Origin: Geoalkalibacter subterraneus
GTDB taxonomy: Bacteria; Desulfobacterota; Desulfuromonadia; Desulfuromonadales; Geoalkalibacteraceae
Direction of reading: 5' to 3'
Length of the DNA stretch: 64,000 nt
Assembly (NCBI RefSeq): GCF_000827125.1
Contig: NZ_CP010311.1
Location: 1,922,001-1,986,000 of the forward strand
In this document: one piece after another, positions 36,110-43,720 of the stretch
How positions within the stretch are numbered: position 1 is the stretch's first letter
Layout of the letters: each line of letters opens with the position of its first letter
Translations under genes and position numbers: made by a program
The notes under the pieces: model-generated
Seen by the model: the letters and a program-made list of their open reading frames with translations, nothing else
What the model was told of the DNA's origin: nothing
Database searches by the model: none

Positions 36110-36859
36110 TCAGGCCGAACCGATCTCGGGCCAGGCCAGGTTGCGGCGCAGCACCTTGTAGGTGGGCAGGGACGCAAGCTGGTCACTGAGATTTTTCACT
36201 TTCTGCCGATCATCATCCTGCGGTGCGTTGTCGAAAACACCCAGCAGGTCCGCAGAAGCCAGCGCCGCAAGGGTGTGCGGGGTGTCTGCCAAGGCTTTGT
36301 CGGGATGCAGCGGCATGTTGTTGACCAGGAAACCGGCTGTGGGCAGAGCCATCTGCCGAGCGGTAAAGAGAGTCAGCAGGGTATGATTGATGGTGCCAAG
36401 CGTAGGGCGGCACACCACCATCAGCGGCAATTCCATGGCGCGGACCAGGTCGGCGATGAGCAACCCTCCGGCAATGGGCACCATCAGCCCGCCGGCCCCC
36501 TCGACAATCACGAAATCGTGGCTGCGTCGCAGTTGACGGCTCGTTTCCACCAGGTGGCCGAAATCGATGAAGGTTTTTTCCATTTCAGCCGCCATGGAAG
36601 GGGCAAGGGGGGCGCACAGGCGAACGGGGGCGACCTGGTCACGCGGGGCGGAGGTCTCGCTCGCCCATCGAAGCAGCGCTGCATCGAGGCCTTCTTCTGC
36701 GGGATTTTCCACCCCGGTTTCAAGGGGTTTCATCACGCCGACGCGCAGTCCCAGCTTACGCAGGTGCTGCGCCAAGGCGGCGGCGACCAGGGTTTTCCCG
36801 ACTCCGGTATCGGTGCCGGTGACGAAAACACCGGGACAAAGATCAATGTTTGCAGACAT
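36110..36859 (-). CDS. bioD: ATP-dependent dethiobiotin synthetase
   Basis: A 249-residue enzyme forming the ureido ring of dethiobiotin from DAPA, CO2 and ATP. P-loop GVFVTGTDTGVGKTLVAAAL lies at the N-terminus, then MKPLETGV (substrate Lys), FVIVEGAGGLMVPI and TLGTINHTLLTLFTAR. ATG 36859 follows GGAGG and overlaps the 3' end of bioB by 17 bp, so the two are translationally coupled. A start 18 bp upstream (36877) is possible but gives no better fit. About 180 bp holding palindromic element C separate it from bioA. Confidence 0.93.
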   Translation of the reverse strand: MSANIDLCPGVFVTGTDTGVGKTLVAAALAQHLRKLGLRVGVMKPLETGVENPAEEGLDAALLRWASETSAPRDQVAPVRLCAPLAPSMAAEMEKTFIDFGHLVETSRQLRRSHDFVIVEGAGGLMVPIAGGLLIADLVRAMELPLMVVCRPTLGTINHTLLTLFTARQMALPTAGFLVNNMPLHPDKALADTPHTLAALASADLLGVFDNAPQDDDRQKVKNLSDQLASLPTYKVLRRNLAWPEIGSA

Positions 36860-37829
36860 CGGTTTGAACCTCCGCATCCTGAAGCAGAAGCATGTCGGTT
36901 TGCAGATCGCGTCCGGAGGTGGTCAGGTAGTTGCCCACCATGGTGCCGCTGGCGCCGGCCATGAAAATCCAGGACTGCAGTTCGCGCAGGTTGTGCTCGC
37001 GCCCCCCGCACACGGCGATTTCTTTGGTCGGCAGCATGTAGCGGAACAGGGCAATGATACGAATACAGTCCATCGGGGTCAGCTCGGAGGCGTTTTCCAG
37101 CGGGGTGCCCGCAACCGGGTTGAGAAAATTGAGCGGTACTGAATCCACATCGAGTTCGCGCAGCGTCATGGCCAGTTCGACCCGTTGTTCAAGACTTTCC
37201 CCCAAACCGAACAATCCGCCGCAGCACACTTTCATGCCCGCTTTTTTGGCCAGACGGACCGTTTCGACATCCTGCTCATAATCATGAGTCGTACAGATCT
37301 GCGGAAAAAAAGAGCGCGCCGTTTCAAGATTGTGGTGATAGGTGACGCAGCCTGCTTCAGCCAGAGCCCGGGCCCATCCTTCGTCCAACAGGCCAAGAGA
37401 GGCCGAAGGCGCGATGTTGGTTTCCCGGCGAATGCGTCGCAATGATTCCAGAATCCTGTCCATTTCAGCACCTTTTTCAATCTGGGTGCCGCTGGTGACG
37501 ATTCCATAGCAATGGGCTCCACGTTTGGCGGCTTCATGGGCCCCGGCCACAAGCTCTTCTTCGCTTTTCAGCGGGTAGATGGCGGCTTGTGTCGCATGAT
37601 GAGAGGATTGAGCGCAGAAGCGGCAATTCTCGCGGCATTGCCCTGACTTGGCGTTGATTATGGAACACAGGTGCACCCGGTCGCCAAAGGTTTTTTCCTT
37701 CAGAAAATGGGCTCCTGCCAGAAATTTGCTCAGCTCGGCACCGCGAGCCTGCAGAATGGCCAAGCCATCTTCGGGCTGCAGGGGGTGGCCGGAAAGTAGT
37801 TTATCAAGAACAGGATTGTCCAAAATCAA
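36843..37829 (-). CDS. bioB: Biotin synthase (radical SAM)
   Basis: A 328-residue radical-SAM enzyme inserting sulfur into dethiobiotin. The [4Fe-4S] motif CRENCRFC uses Cys65, Cys69 and Cys72. Further hallmarks are HHATQAAIYPLKSEEELV, YGIVTSGTQ, CVTYHHNLETARSFFPQICT, CCGGLFGLGES (Cys of the second cluster) and VPLNFLNPVAGTPLE. The start is TTG at 37829, chosen because GGAGG lies 8 nt upstream and the peptide begins at the family's normal position. It is the first gene of bioBDA, with a BirA-type operator and strong promoter 37-89 bp upstream. Confidence 0.95.
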   Translation of the reverse strand: MILDNPVLDKLLSGHPLQPEDGLAILQARGAELSKFLAGAHFLKEKTFGDRVHLCSIINAKSGQCRENCRFCAQSSHHATQAAIYPLKSEEELVAGAHEAAKRGAHCYGIVTSGTQIEKGAEMDRILESLRRIRRETNIAPSASLGLLDEGWARALAEAGCVTYHHNLETARSFFPQICTTHDYEQDVETVRLAKKAGMKVCCGGLFGLGESLEQRVELAMTLRELDVDSVPLNFLNPVAGTPLENASELTPMDCIRIIALFRYMLPTKEIAVCGGREHNLRELQSWIFMAGASGTMVGNYLTTSGRDLQTDMLLLQDAEVQTDVCKH

Positions 37830-37865
37830 AATGGAAACCTCCTTTGTGAAATGGCTGCCCGTCGG

Positions 37866-37893
37866 ATTATAAAGAAGTTGTCCCGGTTGTCAA
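37866..37893 (-). promoter_or_regulatory. Sigma70-type promoter of bioBDA
   Basis: On the minus strand TTGACA (37893-37888) is separated by 16 bp from TATAAT (37871-37866), a consensus -35/-10 pair. The -35 box lies within the left half-site of the BirA operator. The expected transcript start is near 37859, about 30 nt upstream of the bioB start. Confidence 0.8.
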
Positions 37894-37918
37894 CCGGCGA
37901 GCTTCCTTTGGTTGACAA
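37887..37918. promoter_or_regulatory. BirA-type biotin operator
   Basis: TTGTCAACC (37887-37895), 14 bp, GGTTGACAA (37910-37918): a perfect inverted repeat matching the published BirA box form TTGTAAACC-N14/15-GGTTTACAA with one symmetric change per arm. It overlaps the bioB -35 box, so bound biotinyl-AMP-BirA should block RNA polymerase. Confidence 0.82.
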
Positions 37919-37957
37919 CCGGCTTACCATTTGTGGACTTCTTTTTCTCATATCGTA

Positions 37958-37986
37958 TTGACAGTTTTCCGCATAAATGATAGAAC
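37958..37986 (+). promoter_or_regulatory. Probable promoter of the first XRE-cupin regulator
   Basis: TTGACA (37958-37963), 17-bp spacer, TAGAAC (37981-37986), 34 bp upstream of the ATG at 38020. It is divergent from the bio promoter and 40 bp from the BirA box. Confidence 0.55.
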
Positions 37987-38019
37987 GACATTTTATTACT
38001 ACTCGGGGGATAATGTACC

Positions 38020-38586
38020 ATGGTAAAGCACCTGATCGGCAAAAAGCTTAAAACCACCCGCCTGCGCAACGATATGACGATTCAGGAACTTGCGGCGAAA
38101 TCGCGTGTATCGTCAAACATGATTTCACGCATAGAGCGTGGATTGACCATCCCTTCGGTTGAAATCCTGATGAAGCTCGCCGATGCCTTCGGCATGAGTA
38201 TCAGTTATTTCGTCGAGGAAGCCGAAAAGGGCACCGTCGTGGTGCGCACCGAACAACGGCGCGGCGAACCGATTTTCTTTTTCGAGGACAAGCACCAGAT
38301 TACCAGCCTGACGCATGGCATCAGGGACCCGGGCTTCACAGTTTTCTGCGACACTCTCGACGAAGGGTGCAGCAGCGGGGAAGGGGGGATGGTGCATAAT
38401 GGTGAAGAATTCGCCTATGTGCTCAAGGGGCGTGTCAAATTTGTCATCGAAGATGAGCCTCAGGTTCTCGAAGAGGGTGACTCTATCGTATTCAAAGCAT
38501 CGCTGCCCCATCGCTGGGAGAATGTTTACCCCGGACAGACCGAGATCTTATGGGTTGTTTCACCGGCTCCCAATGTCTCGCAGTGA
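38020..38586 (+). CDS. XRE-family regulator with C-terminal cupin domain (copy 1)
   Basis: A 188-residue DNA-binding protein. The HTH_3 domain (about residues 5-60) contains MTIQELAAKSRVSSNMISRI and GLTIPSVEILMKLADAFG. The C-terminal cupin (about 110-183) contains HNGEEFAYVLKGRVKFVIED and LEEGDSIVFKASLPHRWENV. Such XRE-cupin proteins sense small metabolites (amino acids, polyamines, aldehydes) through the cupin; the ligand is unknown here. A close paralogue follows 53 bp downstream. It is divergent from bioB, but whether it regulates biotin genes is unknown. Confidence 0.88.
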   Translation: MVKHLIGKKLKTTRLRNDMTIQELAAKSRVSSNMISRIERGLTIPSVEILMKLADAFGMSISYFVEEAEKGTVVVRTEQRRGEPIFFFEDKHQITSLTHGIRDPGFTVFCDTLDEGCSSGEGGMVHNGEEFAYVLKGRVKFVIEDEPQVLEEGDSIVFKASLPHRWENVYPGQTEILWVVSPAPNVSQ

Positions 38587-38639
38587 TGAACTTCGGATTG
38601 TTCACAATTTAATAAAGCTATCAGCAAGAGGCCGAACGC

Positions 38640-39206
38640 ATGCGCATCAAGAAAATCGTCGGGAAGAAGCTCAAGGCTATCCGCCTGAAAAATGATATGA
38701 CGATTCAGGAGCTTGCAGAGAAATCGGGGGTTTCCTCGAACATGATCTCGCGTGTGGAGCGTGGGCTGACAATCCCGTCCGTCGAGATCCTGATGAAGCT
38801 GGCCGGTGTTTTCGATAAAAGCATCAATTATTTTGTCGAAGAAGTCAGCACCACCCATGAGGTCGTCTTTACCTCGCCCGGACACCGCGACAAGACGGTG
38901 TATGATGATGAAAACAATATGCACACTGAATCGCTGACTTCGGGATTGCGCGATCCACAGTTCATGTCTTTTCTCTGCACCGTTCCCGAAGGGGGCACCA
39001 GCGGTCATAAAAACATGTTTCACCCGGGAGATGAGTTGATCTATATTATGGAGGGTACCCTGCGCATCTCTATCGCTGGAGAGAAGCACGTTCTCAAGCC
39101 TGGAGACAGCCTTTCGTTCAAATCTCATCTGCCCCATCGATGGGATAACATCGGCGAAGGTGAAGCGAAGGTTCTCTGGACACTGTCGCCCTTTACCATC
39201 ATCTGA
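38640..39206 (+). CDS. XRE-family regulator with C-terminal cupin domain (copy 2)
   Basis: Same length (188 residues) and layout as the gene upstream. The DNA-binding halves are nearly the same (MTIQELAEKSGVSSNMISRV, GLTIPSVEILMKLAGVFDKS), so the two should recognise similar operators. The cupin halves have diverged: HPGDELIYIMEGTLRISIAG against HNGEEFAYVLKGRVKFVIED, though LPHRWDN is kept. This points to tandem duplication followed by divergence of the ligand pocket. The N-terminal MRIKKIVGKKLKAIRLKNDM is basic. It probably shares the upstream promoter. Confidence 0.88.
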   Translation: MRIKKIVGKKLKAIRLKNDMTIQELAEKSGVSSNMISRVERGLTIPSVEILMKLAGVFDKSINYFVEEVSTTHEVVFTSPGHRDKTVYDDENNMHTESLTSGLRDPQFMSFLCTVPEGGTSGHKNMFHPGDELIYIMEGTLRISIAGEKHVLKPGDSLSFKSHLPHRWDNIGEGEAKVLWTLSPFTII

Positions 39207-39247
39207 TATCGACTCCATTCTCTCTTCTACAACGGAATTCATTTCTC

Positions 39248-40504
39248 ATGGTTTTATCGCGTCTTTTCGGCAAAAAAGATCCCTTTTCCAAACTGCAGAA
39301 AGCCTACAACGAGAAGCGCTGGGCCGATTGCCTCAGGCTGGGCGAACAGGTCGATCTCTCAAATCTCGATAAAACACAGGCCGCTGAAGCGTCAGGCATG
39401 CTCGACAGAGCCGGCGATGCACTTTGCCGGCTCAATACTGATGAAGGTGCGGCCTGCCTGAGGACCGGTGATCTCCAAAAAGCGCGGGAACATTTCGAGC
39501 TGGCGCAGAAACAGGCACGCAGCGAAGAGATGCGGCACAAGGTTGAAGGTCTTCTGGCTGGAGCTGACTGGGATGAAGAGCCCCAGCCTGCTGCCGCAGC
39601 AGGTGGGTGCGCGGGCGGCAGCTGTGGTACGCATGCCGGAGAGGCAGTGGAACAGGGTGAACCCCAGGAGCTCGACGAAGATTCTCACCTTGAACTCATC
39701 CTGTCTTCCTATCCCGCCGAACTGATTGAGCGCTACCTCGAAAAATCAGCCGTTTTCCGTCAGGCGTTTCTTGCCGCCCATGACGGGCGGGACCAGGAGT
39801 CTCTCGATGGCTTTGACCAGGTGGATGAGGCCGAGCGGGACGAACTCTATTTTTATGAGCGTGGTCTGGTCAGGGACCGCCTGGGGGATTTCCCCGGCGC
39901 GAATCGCGATTTAAAAAAGGCGCGTTCTCTCAGCGAAAATCATGGTCAGGCTCTGGTCAGCCTTATTGCCCTTCATTGGCGAAACGGCGAGCATGATGAG
40001 GTTGAAACGCTCGCCCATCAAGGCATTGAATCAGGAATCGCAGCGGGCTTTTGTTTGGGGCGCATGGCTGCGCTGCGACTGAGCCAGGAGCGACTTGAAG
40101 AAGCGCTCGAATTTGGTCGTCGGGCCATGTCGCAGGGAGCGGTCGATCTTGAAACGACTCTGGTCACTGCTGCGGCGCTTGAGAAATCGGGGAGACTCGA
40201 TGAGGCGGAGAATGTTCTCGCGTCTATCAGCACGGGGGGCTGCGGAGGGGGCCGTCAGGTTTCGCCCTACCTGGCTGAGTTCTGGCTGCGGCATGGACGC
40301 AACATGGATAAGGCGATCGACGCCTTCAATCAGGCCGCACGAACTGAGCCGGGAAATCCGCGCTGGATTTTTCGGGTAGGCGAAGCCTATCTGGCCAAGG
40401 GGTGGAAGAAGGAAGGGCGGACTCTGCTGGAAAGGGCGCTTCTCCAGCCTTCCCTCGATCCGCAATTGGCGGCGCAGGGTAAAAAGTATCTCAGTGATGA
40501 TTGA
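39248..40504 (+). CDS. TPR-repeat protein with glycine/cysteine loops
   Basis: A 418-residue soluble protein built of helical repeats. An N-terminal segment (LSRLFGKKDPFSKLQKAYNE) leads to TPR-like units (AREHFELAQKQARSEE; FYERGLVRDRLGDFPGANRD; ALEFGRRAMSQGAVDLETTL; AIDAFNQAARTEPGNPRWIF). Two Gly/Cys loops stand out: AAAAGGCAGGSCGTHAG (about 115-132) and STGGCGGGRQ (about 335-345). The Cys-containing loops could bind metal or form disulfides, but no family match is known to me. There is no signal peptide or membrane helix. A protein-interaction role is likely; partners are not evident from the context. Confidence 0.7.
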   Translation: MVLSRLFGKKDPFSKLQKAYNEKRWADCLRLGEQVDLSNLDKTQAAEASGMLDRAGDALCRLNTDEGAACLRTGDLQKAREHFELAQKQARSEEMRHKVEGLLAGADWDEEPQPAAAAGGCAGGSCGTHAGEAVEQGEPQELDEDSHLELILSSYPAELIERYLEKSAVFRQAFLAAHDGRDQESLDGFDQVDEAERDELYFYERGLVRDRLGDFPGANRDLKKARSLSENHGQALVSLIALHWRNGEHDEVETLAHQGIESGIAAGFCLGRMAALRLSQERLEEALEFGRRAMSQGAVDLETTLVTAAALEKSGRLDEAENVLASISTGGCGGGRQVSPYLAEFWLRHGRNMDKAIDAFNQAARTEPGNPRWIFRVGEAYLAKGWKKEGRTLLERALLQPSLDPQLAAQGKKYLSDD

Positions 40505-40509
40505 GGCGG

Positions 40510-40537
40510 TTGACACCTTTGGGTGGGGATGTATAGT
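40510..40537 (+). promoter_or_regulatory. Sigma70-type promoter of the HU/IHF gene
   Basis: TTGACA (40510-40515), 16-bp spacer, TATAGT (40532-40537), about 100 bp upstream of the ATG at 40636. Confidence 0.6.
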
Positions 40538-40635
40538 TTTTTTGACAGCGGTTTTAGGTGGTTAGCAGCGAATTCAGGCTTGGGGGCCGGTTTCGTGCAA
40601 AACCTCGATAACAACCCCCTTCCCCAGGAGATTTC

Positions 40636-40917
40636 ATGAACAAGTCAGAACTGGTGGAAAAGTTGGCTGGCAAAAAAAACCTGACGTACAAAAAGTCTGA
40701 GGAGATCGTTAACCTCATCTTTGATTCCATGACCGAAGCCCTGATCAATTGCGACCGTATTGAAATTCGTGGGTTCGGTAGTTTTGTCGTCAAGGATTAT
40801 CGTGATTATATGGGCCGCAACCCGAAAACAGGTGAGGTCATTCACGTCAAACCCAAAAAATTGCCGTTTTTCAAGGTCGGCAAAGAACTGCGCGAGCGCG
40901 TCAACAAGCAGCATTAA
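40636..40917 (+). CDS. HU/IHF-family DNA-bending protein (IHF-beta-like)
   Basis: A 93-residue nucleoid protein with the full HU/IHF fold: MNKSELVEKLAGKKNLTYKK, EALINCDRIEIRGFGSFVV, and the DNA-intercalating arm YMGRNPKTGEVIHVKPKKLP. The NPKTGE arm with Pro is present. The YDRYRG-type region reads KDYRDYMGRNP, and the C-terminus FFKVGKELRERVNKQH is closer to IhfB than to HU. RBS AGGAG lies about 8 nt upstream. It is monocistronic between its own promoter and terminator, in line with high expression. Confidence 0.9.
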   Translation: MNKSELVEKLAGKKNLTYKKSEEIVNLIFDSMTEALINCDRIEIRGFGSFVVKDYRDYMGRNPKTGEVIHVKPKKLPFFKVGKELRERVNKQH

Positions 40918-40986
40918 GTCACCGTTCGACACCACGCTCCAAGTCCTCATGCCGGAGCGGATGGTGAAATTTTCTTTAAAGCGACC

Positions 40987-41020
40987 CGGAGAGGCCAGCA
41001 ATGTGCTTCTCCGTTTTTTT
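40987..41020 (+). terminator. Rho-independent terminator of the HU/IHF gene
   Basis: Stem CGGAGAGG (40987-40994) with CTTCTCCG (41006-41013), 11-nt loop, followed by TTTTTTT (41014-41020). Confidence 0.85.
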
Positions 41021-41054
41021 GTGTCAACATTCTGCGCTGCAGGGAGAAAATGTC

Positions 41055-41591
41055 ATGATTTTACCGTTTTTTGAAAAACTTCCCCAATTGAAGGGCGAAG
41101 TTTTTATTGAAAAAAGCGCCCGGGTTATCGGTGATGTCAATCTGGGCGATGGTGCCAGCATCTGGTTCAACGTCGTGGTGCGCGGTGATGTCAATTATAT
41201 CCGCATCGGAGATCGAACCAATATTCAGGATGGCTCTGTCGTTCATGTGACCCGTGACACCCACCCGACGATCCTGGGGGATGACGTTACCGTTGGACAC
41301 AATGTGACGCTTCATGGCTGCATCATCGGCAATCGGGTTCTGGTGGGAATGGGGGCGGTGGTTCTCGATGGCGTCGAAATCGGTGATGATTGTATTATCG
41401 GTGCCGGTTCCGTGGTAGCCCCCGGGACAAAAGTTCCCGCAGGGCATCTGATACTTGGGAATCCTGGCCGCGTCAAAAGGCCATTAAAATCTTCGGAAAT
41501 TTCTCACCTTAAGGTTTCTGCGGACAATTACATTCACTATATGCGGCAATATCTTTCCATGACGGAAGAAGGGTGCGGAAAGATTGGTTGA
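41055..41591 (+). CDS. Gamma-class carbonic anhydrase-like protein
   Basis: A 178-residue left-handed beta-helix protein of hexapeptide repeats (VFIEKSARVIGDVNLGDGAS, GNRVLVGMGAVVLDGVEIGD). The putative Zn ligands are His in VTRDTHPTILGD and the pair in VTVGHNVTLHGC, as in archaeal Cam and related YrdA/PaaY-like proteins. The frame opens at 41001, but that start lies inside the upstream terminator, so ATG 41055 (MILPFFEKLP) is used. Activity is often undetectable for homologues and is not shown here. Confidence 0.85.
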   Translation: MILPFFEKLPQLKGEVFIEKSARVIGDVNLGDGASIWFNVVVRGDVNYIRIGDRTNIQDGSVVHVTRDTHPTILGDDVTVGHNVTLHGCIIGNRVLVGMGAVVLDGVEIGDDCIIGAGSVVAPGTKVPAGHLILGNPGRVKRPLKSSEISHLKVSADNYIHYMRQYLSMTEEGCGKIG

Positions 41592-41702
41592 TTTTATTTT
41601 CTCAAAAGACTAAGATGGCGTTAATTATTTGGGATATATAATTGCCGCCACATCTCGTGTTTAGCGGGCGCCTCTACGGGCGAAAACTTGGTCTGAGGAA
41701 CC

Positions 41703-43238
41703 GTGAAAACAACCTCCCGGGAAAAAATCTCGCATATGCCGGCACTTATTCTGTGCCTGCTGCTGTTGTTTTCTGCCATCTACTCAAAGACGGCTGAAGC
41801 TGTGCCCACCGTTTCCGGAGGCACGGGTCTGCTGACACAGCCAAGTGCCCAGACGCTTGACGCCGGCAATATCAGTTTTGGGCTTTGGTATCATCAAGCC
41901 AACGGACCATCGGGCTCTGCACGCACTGTCCCCGTCGCCATGACCCTGGGCCTTGGATCCTTTCTTGAAGTCTACGGCGCATACCCCAACCTCCTCTTCA
42001 ACGACGACGACCTCAAGAGCGGCCGCGGCAATATTCAACTCGGATTCAAGGCACGTGTCTTCGGTAAACGCGCAGACCTTTTTCGCATCGCCATTGATCT
42101 GCAGGGACGACGTTCCGTGTCCGACAACCCAGACCTGGATGGAATCAACAGCTATCAGGCGCGCATCATTGCCAGTTTTAAAAAGGAACGTTTCGGGTTG
42201 CATGCCAATATGGGCTATCGTTTCAACGATGATCCCGGCACGACCGCTGAGTTCGATGATCAATTGGTCGCAGGCTTCGGTTTAGAGTTCGCGCCTTTGA
42301 CACGTCTTCGGGTCATGGCCGAGATGGAATTTGCGACGGAAAAAATCGAAGGAGAGGGTGAAGAGGGGGAGGTGACACTGGGGTTTCGATATTTTCTTTC
42401 ACCTCACTTGACTCTGCATGCCGCAATGGGGTTCGGCATCCTTGACGCAAGCCCTGATTGGCGGACCCTGCTCGGTTTCTCCACCTCCCAGGGGGTCGGA
42501 ACCTACCTCAAACCCGTACCGCGCATCATTCAACCCGCCGACGAAAAAGATGACGCTGAAGCCTCTGCCTCCGATGCGGCCTCGACCAAAAAGATCCGGC
42601 CCTTGTCGCCTCTGCTTGCCGGGCAGGTCAAACCCCGCAAAGTAGGTCAGGTGGAAAAGCTGGAAGTCCCCGTTGAAGCCAAGATGGAAGAGATCATGCT
42701 GACAAAGCAGGAGAGTTTCCACGAGCAGGCTCCCTCGGCGGTCAAGACGCATTCCCTCAACCCTCTGACCCCAATGAGCGTACCCGGGCCAAGTGCGGTT
42801 GAGGACAAGCCGCGCAAAATCTTGAAGGAAGAGGGTGAAGATTCCGCCGACCCATCCATCCCGGCCTTTGTTTACCGCAAGTTCAGGCTGCCTGAACTCA
42901 GCTTTGATTTCGACCAGTGGACCCTCTCAGATGAAGGGAAAAAAGCGCTGTCGGAGATCGTCGCCAGCCTGCGTGAAGATACACGCTGGTTCTTTCTGCG
43001 GATTGACGGGCATACCGACGACATCGGCTCTGACCGATATAATATGAATCTTTCGCTGCAACGTGCGATTTCCATGGGCAGCTATCTTGTTGATCGTGAA
43101 GGGATTGACGCTGATCGTATCTTTGTCAAGGGATTCGGTGAAAGCAGACCGGTCGCAAGCAATGAAACAGAGGAGGGGAGAAGCCAGAACCGCCGGGTGG
43201 AAATCCTGGTATTGGTCCCCAGGGAATCATGGCATTGA
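41703..43238 (+). CDS. Outer membrane beta-barrel protein with OmpA domain
   Basis: A 511-residue envelope protein. Signal peptide (about 1-32, ending AEA), N-terminal beta-barrel (about 33-270, with PTVSGGTGLLTQPSAQTLDA and alternating aromatic strands), a Lys/Pro/Glu-rich linker (about 280-385), and a C-terminal OmpA peptidoglycan-binding domain (LSFDFDQWTLSDEGKKALSE, IDGHTDDIGSDRYNMNLSLQ, RSQNRRVEILVL). The start is GTG at 41703 behind GAGGAA. The next gene starts within its last codons (10-bp overlap). It probably anchors the outer membrane to peptidoglycan; barrel function is unknown. Confidence 0.83.
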   Translation: MKTTSREKISHMPALILCLLLLFSAIYSKTAEAVPTVSGGTGLLTQPSAQTLDAGNISFGLWYHQANGPSGSARTVPVAMTLGLGSFLEVYGAYPNLLFNDDDLKSGRGNIQLGFKARVFGKRADLFRIAIDLQGRRSVSDNPDLDGINSYQARIIASFKKERFGLHANMGYRFNDDPGTTAEFDDQLVAGFGLEFAPLTRLRVMAEMEFATEKIEGEGEEGEVTLGFRYFLSPHLTLHAAMGFGILDASPDWRTLLGFSTSQGVGTYLKPVPRIIQPADEKDDAEASASDAASTKKIRPLSPLLAGQVKPRKVGQVEKLEVPVEAKMEEIMLTKQESFHEQAPSAVKTHSLNPLTPMSVPGPSAVEDKPRKILKEEGEDSADPSIPAFVYRKFRLPELSFDFDQWTLSDEGKKALSEIVASLREDTRWFFLRIDGHTDDIGSDRYNMNLSLQRAISMGSYLVDREGIDADRIFVKGFGESRPVASNETEEGRSQNRRVEILVLVPRESWH

Positions 43239-43714
43239 AATCCAGACTGAATGTAGTATTCACCTGTTTTTTACTGCTGCCTTCAATGGTCTTTGCCGAG
43301 GCGCAAAGTCGACCACGGGCAGTGGATGATTTTTTCGCCAATCGCGAAATCCTTGCTACGGTCTATTTTACAGTTGGATCAGCCCAGTTGAACCGGGCTG
43401 GGGAGCAGGTTCTTGACAAACTGGTGCCGGAAATTGAACAGCTTGATCCAGATGTTCATCTTGTGCGCATAGAAGGAGTACATCCCCGCAAGGATCATGA
43501 TAGAATGACTGAACTGGCTATGTTGCGGGCAAAAACCATTCTCGAATATCTGCATCATCGGCTGACGGTGCCGGTTGATCTGACCCTGACCGGAAGTTCT
43601 CCTTCACCGGAGGTTCGCCGGGCAGGACGCAGCCAGCACCGCGCGGATATTGTTGTTTATGACAACCTGTTCGATCCGCATACGGCGGACACAAACGAGG
43701 CTCTTTCACGGTGA
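43229..43714 (+). CDS. Small secreted OmpA-like protein
   Basis: A 161-residue protein: signal peptide (about 1-23, ending VFA) and a compact OmpA-like domain (VYFTVGSAQLNRAGEQVLDK, RIEGVHPRKDHDRMTELAML, RRAGRSQHRADIVVY). The Asp and Arg that bind diaminopimelate in standard OmpA domains are replaced or shifted (GVHPRKDHDR instead of GHTDxxG), so peptidoglycan binding may be weakened. It overlaps the larger OmpA gene by 10 bp and is 6 bp ahead of the cyclic-nucleotide-binding gene, forming one operon. Confidence 0.75.
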   Translation: MALKSRLNVVFTCFLLLPSMVFAEAQSRPRAVDDFFANREILATVYFTVGSAQLNRAGEQVLDKLVPEIEQLDPDVHLVRIEGVHPRKDHDRMTELAMLRAKTILEYLHHRLTVPVDLTLTGSSPSPEVRRAGRSQHRADIVVYDNLFDPHTADTNEALSR

Positions 43715-43720
43715 TCGCTT

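Noticed and set aside
40987-41054. Start of the carbonic anhydrase frame at 41001
   Set aside because: It lies inside the terminator of the HU/IHF gene.
41636-41702. Possible c-di-GMP or other riboswitch upstream of the OmpA gene
   Set aside because: No match to the conserved GEMM core motifs; only a short leader is present.
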